Shown here: in pieces, positions 38,484 to 45,886 of the stretch | Numbering within the stretch: position 1 is the stretch's first letter | Layout: every line of letters begins with the position of its first letter | Assembly (NCBI RefSeq): GCF_009299485.1 | Contig: NZ_WBSO01000009.1 | Coordinates: forward strand, 1 to 57,064 | DNA from: Bifidobacterium apri | Lineage (GTDB): Bacteria; Actinomycetota; Actinomycetes; Actinomycetales; Bifidobacteriaceae | Direction of reading: 5' to 3' | DNA: 57,064 nucleotides | Notes under the pieces: model-generated | The model's input: only the letters and a program-made list of their open reading frames with translations | Databases searched by the model: none | Told to the model about the DNA's origin: nothing | Program-made: the position numbers and the translations under genes

Positions 38484-38510
38484 GATGATCAGTGATGGTC
38501 AGTGATCATC
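38484..38510. promoter_or_regulatory. Third palindrome upstream of the DUF4916 gene
   Basis: GATGATCA (38484-38491) and TGATCATC (38503-38510) flank an 11-base centre containing GTGATGGTCAG. It begins six bases after copy 2 of the operator-like element. Confidence 0.4.
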
Positions 38511-38581
38511 CGCGATGATGCTCGTTGCAAGCTGCTGGTGAAGTGCGATGCAGATTCTTGGGGTTGGGCAATAATAGAAGT

Positions 38582-39208
38582 ATGCCAGTGCTGAATGACG
38601 AGGTGCCCGACGAGGGCGATTACGATGCGAATCGCCGCAGAGGCGAGTTCGACCACATCACGCCGGAAGATTTCATCCGCGGATCAGGCCATGGCAATCC
38701 TCCGGGATGGCTGGACGCAGGCGAAATCAACCGAATCCGCCGCGAAACGCCGATGCCTTATGTCGTCGTGGTCCCGGTGCGTGTTGATGATTTTGGCAGG
38801 ATCAGCAAAGTCGGGTCGCTGCTGTGCGTCAGTGAGGATGGCTCCGTCGAACGGACGTTGATCGCCGGGCGCGTACTGTACCATGAATCATTGCGCGAGG
38901 CCATCGCCCGCAACATTTCCAAAGATTTGGGCGATATCGCACTTCCGACTCTTCCACAAAGCCTGCAGCCGTTCACTGTGGCGGAATTCTTCCCGACCCC
39001 AGGCATCTCCCCGTTCTACGACCCGCGTCAACACGCGATCGCACTGTGCTATGTGGTGCCGATTCCGGGTGATTGCAAACCGCAAGACGAGACGCTCGAC
39101 GTGGAATGGTGCGACGCCCAAGGCGACCAGCTCAAGGAATGCATCGACCAAATGGCCAACGGGTACGGCGAGATTGTGCGTCGCGCCCTCGCTTGGGCTG
39201 GGGCATGA
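38582..39208 (+). CDS. DUF4916 / Nudix-like protein
   Basis: A 208-residue soluble protein that I place in the actinobacterial DUF4916 group, which is related to Nudix hydrolases. 'PYVVVVPVRVDDFGRISKVGSLLC' forms the first strands; the region where a Nudix box should be reads 'GRVLYHESLREAIARNISKDLGD', which keeps an R/E-containing helix but not the GX5EX7REUXEEXGU pattern, so hydrolase activity is doubtful. 'TPGISPFYDPRQHAIALCYVVP' follows. ATG 38582 is preferred over 38525: an AATAAT box lies six bases before it. Upstream lie three palindromes, so it is probably controlled by a DNA-binding regulator. Confidence 0.72.
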   Translation: MPVLNDEVPDEGDYDANRRRGEFDHITPEDFIRGSGHGNPPGWLDAGEINRIRRETPMPYVVVVPVRVDDFGRISKVGSLLCVSEDGSVERTLIAGRVLYHESLREAIARNISKDLGDIALPTLPQSLQPFTVAEFFPTPGISPFYDPRQHAIALCYVVPIPGDCKPQDETLDVEWCDAQGDQLKECIDQMANGYGEIVRRALAWAGA

Positions 39209-39469
39209 CCTGTTGTGCACCAGTGAATCGGCGATTCAGCGGTGCACAGCGGTTTCACGGCCAACTGGACGCAAGCGGATTCGACGTTGCGGCGACATCA
39301 ACATCACGCCGGATACGCTTCAGCAGATGCTTGAGCCGGCGCATATGGAAACCGACGCGGCCGAGAAGTTCAGAAACGTGTGTTGACCACGCATCGTGAT
39401 GTTCGTGAAGTAGTGTGGTTCCGACGCAAGGGATGCACAGTTGACAGGACAAGACGAAGGATAGAACGA

Positions 39470-40636
39470 ATGACAGGGATGACGGAACAATACAGCACGG
39501 AACAACACAGCCGTGAACATGAGTATCCGCATGTCGCTGGCGCAGCCGGTGAAGAGAACGAAACCAGCGTGGCGCCTGATGCCGGTGCAGCCGTCGCTGT
39601 CAACGCTGTCAACATCGCAGCATCCGGCACGACACACAACACTGACGATCGCCATCACGCACCCTTCGCTCTCCACAACACGATCTATCGCGATGGCACG
39701 GCGACACCGATGATTCTGGTGCATGCATTCCCGGTCGACCACCATATGTGGGATGCCTGCGCCGCGCAGATCATCACCCGTGCGGATGCGCGGGGACTGG
39801 ATGCTTTCGCGCTTTGGGCTCCAGACATGCCCGGAGCCGGGGAAGGGCCGATCCCTGCAGTCCAGGACAGCGGACACGTCGCCGCTGACGGGGCGTATAC
39901 GGACGCGCTCGACCTGATGACTGACGCCTATGCGTCCCTGCTCAAGCACGCCGGATACCAACGGGCGGTGTGGGTCGGCCTGTCCATGGGCGGCTACGTC
40001 GTCATGGATATGCAGCGTCGCCACCCCGAACTGATTGCGGGGCTCGCCATGTGCGATACCAAAGCATCCGCCGATGGCACCGCCGCGCGAGCGAACAGGC
40101 TTCGCATCGCCGATGAGTGCGAACGCGACCATACAATTGAGCCGGTCATGCATTTCGCCGAACCCCAGGACGGCGACTCGAGCATCAAACGTTCCGACGC
40201 CTTCATCAAACAGATGACAGCCTGGATTCAAGCCCAAAGCCCAGAAGGAATCGCCTGGCGTCAGCGTATGGCCGCCGGACGGCCGGATCTCAACGACCAG
40301 CTCGCCGCCGTACAGACCCCCACAGCGGTTATCAGCGGCGAATGCGACCCGTCCAGCCCGCCGGAACAGATGCGGGCGCTCGCCGAGGCGATGACCGGTA
40401 CCGAAGTCTCGTTCACGCAGATTCCTGATTGCGGGCATTTCAGTGCGGTCGAGCATCCCGACATTGTCGCGGATGCTTTGGTCGATCTGATGGCGCGCGT
40501 CCAACGCCCAGAACGCTCCGGGCAAGCTGGGCATGGCGAGCACAGCGAAATCAGCGAATACAACGAAACAAACCGACACAGCGAAACCAGCGAACGCAAT
40601 GGTCATGACGCGCGAATCGAGGACAATCAGCAATGA
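39470..40636 (+). CDS. Alpha/beta hydrolase
   Basis: A 388-residue predicted hydrolase. Residues 1-60 are polar and probably disordered. The fold starts at 'ATPMILVHAFPVDHHMWD', with the nucleophile elbow 'VGLSMGG', the acid in 'ISGECDPSSPPEQMRAL' and the catalytic His in 'IPDCGHFSAVEHP'. All three catalytic residues are present; the substrate is unknown. The C-terminal 40 residues are a low-complexity Glu/Asn/Ser-rich tail. ATG 39470 follows AAGGATAGAAC; the frame extends to 39380 without support. Its stop overlaps the nudC start (ATGA), so the two are translationally coupled. Confidence 0.85.
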   Translation: MTGMTEQYSTEQHSREHEYPHVAGAAGEENETSVAPDAGAAVAVNAVNIAASGTTHNTDDRHHAPFALHNTIYRDGTATPMILVHAFPVDHHMWDACAAQIITRADARGLDAFALWAPDMPGAGEGPIPAVQDSGHVAADGAYTDALDLMTDAYASLLKHAGYQRAVWVGLSMGGYVVMDMQRRHPELIAGLAMCDTKASADGTAARANRLRIADECERDHTIEPVMHFAEPQDGDSSIKRSDAFIKQMTAWIQAQSPEGIAWRQRMAAGRPDLNDQLAAVQTPTAVISGECDPSSPPEQMRALAEAMTGTEVSFTQIPDCGHFSAVEHPDIVADALVDLMARVQRPERSGQAGHGEHSEISEYNETNRHSETSERNGHDARIEDNQQ

Positions 40637-41742
40637 GCATGTTTTCACCGCTTGCACTTACTCAGGTCTTGCCGTTCCTGCCTTTGGCGCAGGGAGATAT
40701 CGATTATCAGGTGGATCGCCGGAACGATCCGGACCTGTTCACCTCCGTGTTGTCATCCCCGGTCTGCACGGTCATGCTTGTCGATGGCGGCAAAATCGCC
40801 GTTCCCAAAGGGCAGGGCGATCTGGTCGATTATGACAATGTCAAGTTGCGCCTGGCGACACTCCCTGGCTCTTATGTGCTTCCAGAGCTCGCCTCGCACC
40901 CGCAGGCCATCGCGATGTTCCTCGGATCATATGGCGGCGCCCGCGGCGAACAGGTCGTGGCTGTCGACGTGACACGCTTGCCGGGGCTCCATGATGCTTC
41001 CGACGGCCGGATACCGGATTCCGCCTACGAGGGGGCCGATGACGCATTCGGTGCCACGACGGGGGATACCGCATCACGCAAGCCGCGTCCGGTACCGTCC
41101 GCGCTCGAACAGGCGGCGAAACGCTTCGACTGGGTTGATGTACGCGGATTCGCGCCGCACGCATCCGCACGCGAAGCCGGACAAGCCACTACCGCCGCGT
41201 CGCTGAGCGTATGGCATATGCGGCAACGGCACTGCCCGACGTGCGGGGCCGAAGTCGAACCCGCGCTGGGCGGTTGGGCACAGCGTTGCACCAACGCCGA
41301 GGACGGCAACAGGCTGTTGTTCCCCCGCATCGAGCCTGCCGTCATCGTGTCCGTCGTGGACTCACAGGATCGCCTGCTGCTGCAACACAACCGCGCGTGG
41401 CAGACCCCGACCATGTATTCGGTGTCCGCCGGATTCGTGGAGGCGGGGGAGAACCTCGAACACGCCTGCCGCAGAGAGACTCGCGAGGAAACCGGTATCG
41501 AACTGGGCGAGGTCAAATATCTCGGTTCCCAGCCATGGCCGTTCCCGGCTTCCCTGATGGTCGCGTTCAAAGCGCGGGCGTTGAGCACAGATATTCGGGT
41601 GGACGGTGATGAGACCGGTGACGCGCGCTGGTTCACTCGCGAGGAATACGAGCAGGCTCTCGCGTCGGGCGAAATCACGCCTCCGGTCAAGGCCGCCATT
41701 GCTCGCTACATGATTGAAGAGTGGCTCGGGCACGAGCTGTGA
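40633..41742 (+). CDS. nudC: NAD(+) diphosphatase / RNA decapping Nudix enzyme
   Basis: A 369-residue Nudix hydrolase that splits NAD(H) to NMN and AMP and, in E. coli, removes NAD caps from RNA. The zinc-ribbon part shows 'RHCPTCGAEV' and 'WAQRCTNAEDGNR': three of the four usual cysteines are visible and the fourth position is not a Cys. The Nudix box 'GFVEAGENLEHACRRETREETGIEL' is complete, and the family-specific 'SQPWPFPASLM' follows. Overlaps the hydrolase gene by four bases, so they form an operon. Confidence 0.94.
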   Translation: MSMFSPLALTQVLPFLPLAQGDIDYQVDRRNDPDLFTSVLSSPVCTVMLVDGGKIAVPKGQGDLVDYDNVKLRLATLPGSYVLPELASHPQAIAMFLGSYGGARGEQVVAVDVTRLPGLHDASDGRIPDSAYEGADDAFGATTGDTASRKPRPVPSALEQAAKRFDWVDVRGFAPHASAREAGQATTAASLSVWHMRQRHCPTCGAEVEPALGGWAQRCTNAEDGNRLLFPRIEPAVIVSVVDSQDRLLLQHNRAWQTPTMYSVSAGFVEAGENLEHACRRETREETGIELGEVKYLGSQPWPFPASLMVAFKARALSTDIRVDGDETGDARWFTREEYEQALASGEITPPVKAAIARYMIEEWLGHEL

Positions 41743-41898
41743 GCTCAGTCCTGCGCATGCCAGAAGACAATCAGACGCCGGTTGCGCGGCGACTGATGTG
41801 ATGTTCGACACATGATGGCCGTCGCAGTATGTCAACGCATTGAGATGGTCATGTCATACGGCTAAAGTCGAGCAGGAATGGATAGGAAAGGTATCAAT

Positions 41899-43569
41899 GT
41901 GACGAACACTGGTGAAGGTTCTGTGCCACGATACGAAGTCGGGGGATTCGGCATCCCGCAAAATACGCGTATGCCAGCGCAGCCTGATGCTCCGGGGGAC
42001 ATCTGGAAGACTGCTGCCGCTGCCAACGCGAATGACGACACGTTGTCCGGTATGGAGATTCCGCTCTACGCCGTAGCGGATTCCGGAAACGGTGACACGG
42101 ATGACCAGATGGATGCCGCGCTGCGCCCACCGCACAAGCGCATATGGCTGAGAATCCTGCTGATTGTCCTCGCAGTACTCGTTGTCGCCGTGGTTGCAGG
42201 CTTCTTCACGGCTCGTTGGTACTACCAAGACAAGGCGGCACCCGGAGTGATGTTCGCTGGCAAGTCGGTCGCTGGGCAAGACAGCGGGCGGCTTGCCGCC
42301 ACGGTGAAAAACGCAGTGGAGAACACCAAGATCACCGTCACTGACTCACAAGGCAATACGGTCACCGCCAGTTTGAAAGACCTCGGTGTCACCGTCAATC
42401 AGAAACAGACCGTATCCGCGTTGCTTTCGGCGAAGGACGGCAACCCGTTCGTCCGCGTCAATCCGTTGAACAAGCAGAACGTCAAGCTCGTCGCAACCGT
42501 GGACAAGCTCGCACTCAGCGAATACCTGACCGGCAAGCTGATTCCCAATGACAGCCAGGCGATCGCATCCACCATCGCTTTCGACCAGACATCGAAGCAA
42601 TTCACAGTGACCGTGGGTCGTGGCGGGCAGGCACCGGTTGTGAACAATGTGACTAAGGCGATCGATCAGGCGATTGATACGCCGGGAACCACACGCACCG
42701 CCAGCGTCACCTATACGCAGACCGACATGCCAATCAGCGAGGCTGCAGCGACCACTGCCGCCGATCAGGCGAACGCCGGGCTGGGACTCAGCATCACCAT
42801 CAACAATGGGGATGCGACAACCTACAAGGTCCCGGCGGAGACCATCGCTTCGTGGACCGTTACGACCGCTGACCCGGCGAAGGGCACCATCGCGGTGTCC
42901 TATAACAAGCAGGCGATCAGCGACTTTATGAACAGCGAGCTGGGCAACCATCTCAACCAGACGAAAACCAATCAAGTCGATTTGGTGGATACCACCGGCA
43001 ATGTCATCATGACCAAGACCAAAGGCGTGAACGGTGTGACGATCAAGGACACGGCCACCGTCGCCGATCAAGTCTACAGCGCGTTGAGCTCGAACCGTTC
43101 GGCGACACTGACGGTCGCAAGCGATATCACGAAGTTCGGGACCGACCAGCAGACTGTTACGTGGAAGATCGTGGTCGACCGTTCCAAGCAAACCGCGACG
43201 GTATACAACAACGATCAGGTCGTACAGACCTTCAACGTGTGCACCGGCAAAACCGGCAAGCACGAGACCACACCCGGCAACTATTTCATCTACCTCAAGT
43301 ACCAGGTGCAGGATATGCGCGGAACCAACGATGACGGCTCCCAATACGTATCCCCGGGTGTGAAATGGGTCAGCTATTTCAATGGCGGGCAAGGATTCCA
43401 CACTGCCAGCTGGAATGCGGCGGGCATCGCTTCCGGTGACCCGACCGGGCATGGTTCGCATGGTTGCGTCAATATGAACGAGGCCGATGCGAAATGGATT
43501 TACGACAACTGCCCTGAAGGCACGCTCGTGCAGGTGGTCGGCAACCAGCCGACATCTCCGGTGCGCTGA
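41899..43569 (+). CDS. L,D-transpeptidase (YkuD) with PG-binding domain
   Basis: A membrane-anchored enzyme of about 556 residues that should make 3-3 cross-links or attach proteins to peptidoglycan. Residues 1-75 are cytoplasmic, 78-102 a membrane helix ('ILLIVLAVLVVAVVAGFF'), then repeated PG_binding_4-type modules ('VTASLKDLGVTVNQKQTV'), and a C-terminal YkuD domain with 'FHTASWNA' and the catalytic 'GHGSHGCVNMNEADAKWIYD' (His, Ser, Cys all present). GTG 41899 has GGAAAGG seven bases before it; ATG 41878 in the same frame has only an immediately adjacent GCAGGA. A TAAAGT box at 41863-41868 is the likely -10. Confidence 0.92.
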   Translation: MTNTGEGSVPRYEVGGFGIPQNTRMPAQPDAPGDIWKTAAAANANDDTLSGMEIPLYAVADSGNGDTDDQMDAALRPPHKRIWLRILLIVLAVLVVAVVAGFFTARWYYQDKAAPGVMFAGKSVAGQDSGRLAATVKNAVENTKITVTDSQGNTVTASLKDLGVTVNQKQTVSALLSAKDGNPFVRVNPLNKQNVKLVATVDKLALSEYLTGKLIPNDSQAIASTIAFDQTSKQFTVTVGRGGQAPVVNNVTKAIDQAIDTPGTTRTASVTYTQTDMPISEAAATTAADQANAGLGLSITINNGDATTYKVPAETIASWTVTTADPAKGTIAVSYNKQAISDFMNSELGNHLNQTKTNQVDLVDTTGNVIMTKTKGVNGVTIKDTATVADQVYSALSSNRSATLTVASDITKFGTDQQTVTWKIVVDRSKQTATVYNNDQVVQTFNVCTGKTGKHETTPGNYFIYLKYQVQDMRGTNDDGSQYVSPGVKWVSYFNGGQGFHTASWNAAGIASGDPTGHGSHGCVNMNEADAKWIYDNCPEGTLVQVVGNQPTSPVR

Positions 43570-43843
43570 GCCCACGGACCGCTGACCGACCGACTGTGAT
43601 GCCGGCCTGTCTGTCCTGCGCATCCTCTGACCTGAGGGTGCGTGCGGACACGACGGGTCGGCATTGTCGTATCTGCTGTGGATGCGAACTCTATGGATGC
43701 GAACTGTGGGACGTATCAGGGCGTGTGACGTTGATTGCGCGGTTGAGTCCAAGCAGGAGAGACAAGAGGGGCATGATGCAGGGACATCGTCGGTGCGGCA
43801 TGCATCCGGGGCGGCGGTCGGCATGGCTGTTGGCTTCATGCGA

Positions 43844-43849
43844 TACGCT
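43844..43849 (+). promoter_or_regulatory. -10 box for a leaderless gcvH transcript
   Basis: TACGCT six bases before the gcvH ATG at 43856, with no ribosome site. Confidence 0.5.
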
Positions 43850-43855
43850 GAAGTC

Positions 43856-44269
43856 ATGAGCACTAACGAGCAGGACGATAATCGCCCGAATCTTGAGGTT
43901 CCCGAGCATCTGGAATATTCCGACGAGCATGTGTGGGTCGACGCCAGTGTGGATCCCGCAGTGATCGGTATCACCGAATACGCGGCAAATGAGTTGGGCG
44001 ACCTTGTATTCCTTGATTTGCCGGAAGTCGGCACTCGTGTCGAGGCGGGCGACGAAATCGTTGAACTGGAATCGTCGAAGGCGGTCGAACCACTGGTCAG
44101 CCCGGTTGCGGGCACGGTGCGGTATGTGAACCGCGAGGCGGCTGACGATCCCGGCATCATCAACGATGACCCGTATGGCGAAGGCTGGATCGTGAAAATC
44201 GAGCTTGATGACGATGAGCCGGATTTGCTGTCCGCACAGGAGTATGCTGCGATCCTCCGTCGTCTGTAA
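43856..44269 (+). CDS. gcvH: Glycine cleavage system H-like lipoyl carrier protein
   Basis: A 137-residue lipoyl-carrier protein. 'YSDEHVWVD' and 'GITEYAANELGDLVFLDLPEVG' are classic GcvH; the lipoylated lysine is in 'ELESSKAVEPLVSPVAG' and 'NDDPYGEGWIVKIEL' closes the domain. The frame continues upstream to 43664 but the family begins at this ATG and a TACGCT box lies six bases before it. No gcvT, gcvP or lpd gene is in the window. With the lipoate ligase at 50828 it forms the visible part of lipoate use here, so it may serve a role other than glycine cleavage. Confidence 0.93.
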   Translation: MSTNEQDDNRPNLEVPEHLEYSDEHVWVDASVDPAVIGITEYAANELGDLVFLDLPEVGTRVEAGDEIVELESSKAVEPLVSPVAGTVRYVNREAADDPGIINDDPYGEGWIVKIELDDDEPDLLSAQEYAAILRRL

Positions 44270-44580
44270 CGGGACTATTGTTCGGATGGGGATTATCGCT
44301 TAACGGTACCGTTGTCGTTGTATCTGGCCGCATGGGTGTCATGCCTGCATGATGCGAGTGTGGTTGATCGCGCACGTTTGGCTTGTCGCCTGCGGCAACG
44401 GTGACCGGTGATCTCCGAGTGACCGGGCTTGGAATCCGCTGCGCAGACCGCCGCCAGTTGCCCGGTATGATGCGGGGCATGACGGTCCGTATCGGGAATA
44501 TCCCTGAGTTGCCCTGAAATTATCCTGAACTTTCGTTCCCATGTCATCGGTTCTTCAGCACCCCACCGTATGATGGGGGC
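44270..44580. other. Intergenic region before the App1-type gene
   Basis: No gene visible. The last dozen bases carry the promoter box for the next gene; the rest shows no repeat or RNA gene. Confidence 0.45.
44569..44574 (+). promoter_or_regulatory. -10 box for a leaderless App1-type transcript
   Basis: TATGAT six bases before ATG 44581. The intervening GGGGGC is too close to the ATG to be a normal ribosome site. Confidence 0.6.
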
Positions 44581-45795
44581 ATGAGCAGCATTACACAATT
44601 CCCACACAAAAGGGATGAGGATGACATGGCAACCGTGCCGATTCCGGCGCGCCGTGTGGTCACCACCTTCGATGCTGCCTCCAAGCACGAGCAAATCGAT
44701 GTCAAACCGCTTCCGGTGAGGATATTCCGCCGCCTGGTCACTGGCATATTCAGCCTGTGGGCGAAGATTTCCACGGCAATCGTGACCAACCTGCATTGGC
44801 GGCAGCAGGTCGAGCCTTATGTCGGGTACGGCACCAGCGATTTCTCCCGGCTGATCTGCCGTACCGTGTACGAGCCCTTGCGCCGCAAACCGGGTGCGCT
44901 GATGCGCGGATGGCGTGGCATGCTCGCGGTTCCGGCTCCGAAAGTCAAAGTCAAACTGTCCATCGACGGCGTCCCGGTGGAAACCGTACAAGTCGGCACG
45001 AGTGAAGTCTACGACCGTGTCGACAGGATCCGCGAGCGCAGTATCGACTACGCGGTCTCTGATTCCGCCGGGTATCTGGATCTGGTCGCCGACCGGGCGC
45101 TCGAACCGGGGATTCACCATGTCTCCTATCAGGTGGAGGGCCGTCATGCGGTCGATTCCAACCTGTTCACCATCGCTCCTGGAACGCGTGTCGGTGTGAT
45201 TTCCGATGTGGACGACACTGTCATGATCACCCAAGCGCCAACCTTGTGGAAGGCGGCTTACAATCTGCTGCTGCTTAATCCGCAGAAGCGTGCGTCTGTC
45301 CCCGGTATGGCGGTGTTGTTCAACCGGATTGCGGATATTTTCCCTGACGCCCCGTTCTTCTACCTGTCCACCTCGCCGTGGAATGTGGAAAGTTCCATCC
45401 GCCATTTCATTGAGAATTACGGATTCCCTGCCGGGCCGTTGCTGTTGCGTGACCTTGACCCCCGTCCGAAGACCTTCATCCCTTCGGGTGTGCAGCATAA
45501 GCTGGAGTATGCCGAGCAGCTGATGGGTGATTTTCCCGATATGAAGTTCATTCTGATTGGCGATGACGGGCAGAAAGACCCGACTACGTATGCGACGATT
45601 GCGAAGCGGTATCCGGGGCGTGTCCTCGCCATTGGGATTCGTCAGCTCAGCCCGCGGGAATCCTCGCCGTTCGGCCCGGTTTCGGGCATGACCCAGTCGC
45701 AGCCTTCTCCGGTGACGGACGTGCCCGTATTCACTGGGACGACTGGCGCCAATCTCATGAAGACGATGCTGCCCTATCTGCGGCAGTTCGCTTGA
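44581..45795 (+). CDS. App1-family phosphatidate phosphatase-like protein (DUF2183)
   Basis: A 404-residue HAD-type phosphatase. 'GVISDVDDTVMIT' carries the DxDxT nucleophile motif, followed by 'FFYLSTSPWNVESSIRHF', 'GPLLLRDLDPR', and 'FILIGDDGQKDPTTYATIA'. These are the conserved blocks of the App1 catalytic domain, known in yeast as an Mg-dependent phosphatidate phosphatase. Bacterial members are mostly uncharacterised, so lipid phosphatase activity is inference. The N-terminal 190 residues form a beta-rich accessory region. ATG 44581 is supported by TATGAT; ATG 44626 behind GAGGATGAC is a possible second start. Monocistronic. Confidence 0.87.
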   Translation: MSSITQFPHKRDEDDMATVPIPARRVVTTFDAASKHEQIDVKPLPVRIFRRLVTGIFSLWAKISTAIVTNLHWRQQVEPYVGYGTSDFSRLICRTVYEPLRRKPGALMRGWRGMLAVPAPKVKVKLSIDGVPVETVQVGTSEVYDRVDRIRERSIDYAVSDSAGYLDLVADRALEPGIHHVSYQVEGRHAVDSNLFTIAPGTRVGVISDVDDTVMITQAPTLWKAAYNLLLLNPQKRASVPGMAVLFNRIADIFPDAPFFYLSTSPWNVESSIRHFIENYGFPAGPLLLRDLDPRPKTFIPSGVQHKLEYAEQLMGDFPDMKFILIGDDGQKDPTTYATIAKRYPGRVLAIGIRQLSPRESSPFGPVSGMTQSQPSPVTDVPVFTGTTGANLMKTMLPYLRQFA

Positions 45796-45873
45796 GTTCG
45801 GCGACGGTATCGCGCATGGTGCGCGGTGGGTGTGTCTGAACTCGCCGTCATCGGACCGTCCCAAGTCATGCCT

Positions 45874-45879
45874 TACGAT
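45874..45879 (+). promoter_or_regulatory. -10 box for a leaderless ptrB transcript
   Basis: TACGAT seven bases before ATG 45887. Confidence 0.55.
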
Positions 45880-45886
45880 GGTGCGT

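Larger units (their letters stand above)
37971..38581. other. 610-base intergenic region with operator-like palindromes
   Basis: No convincing gene in 37971-38385. The right third carries two copies of an 18-bp palindrome (38386-38403, 38459-38476) and another palindrome (38484-38510), described separately, all upstream of the DUF4916 gene. Confidence 0.6.

Noticed and set aside
42346..44163. 605-codon minus-strand frame over the L,D-transpeptidase and gcvH
   Set aside because: Same reasoning: antisense to well-supported genes, biased composition, no recognisable domain or ribosome site.
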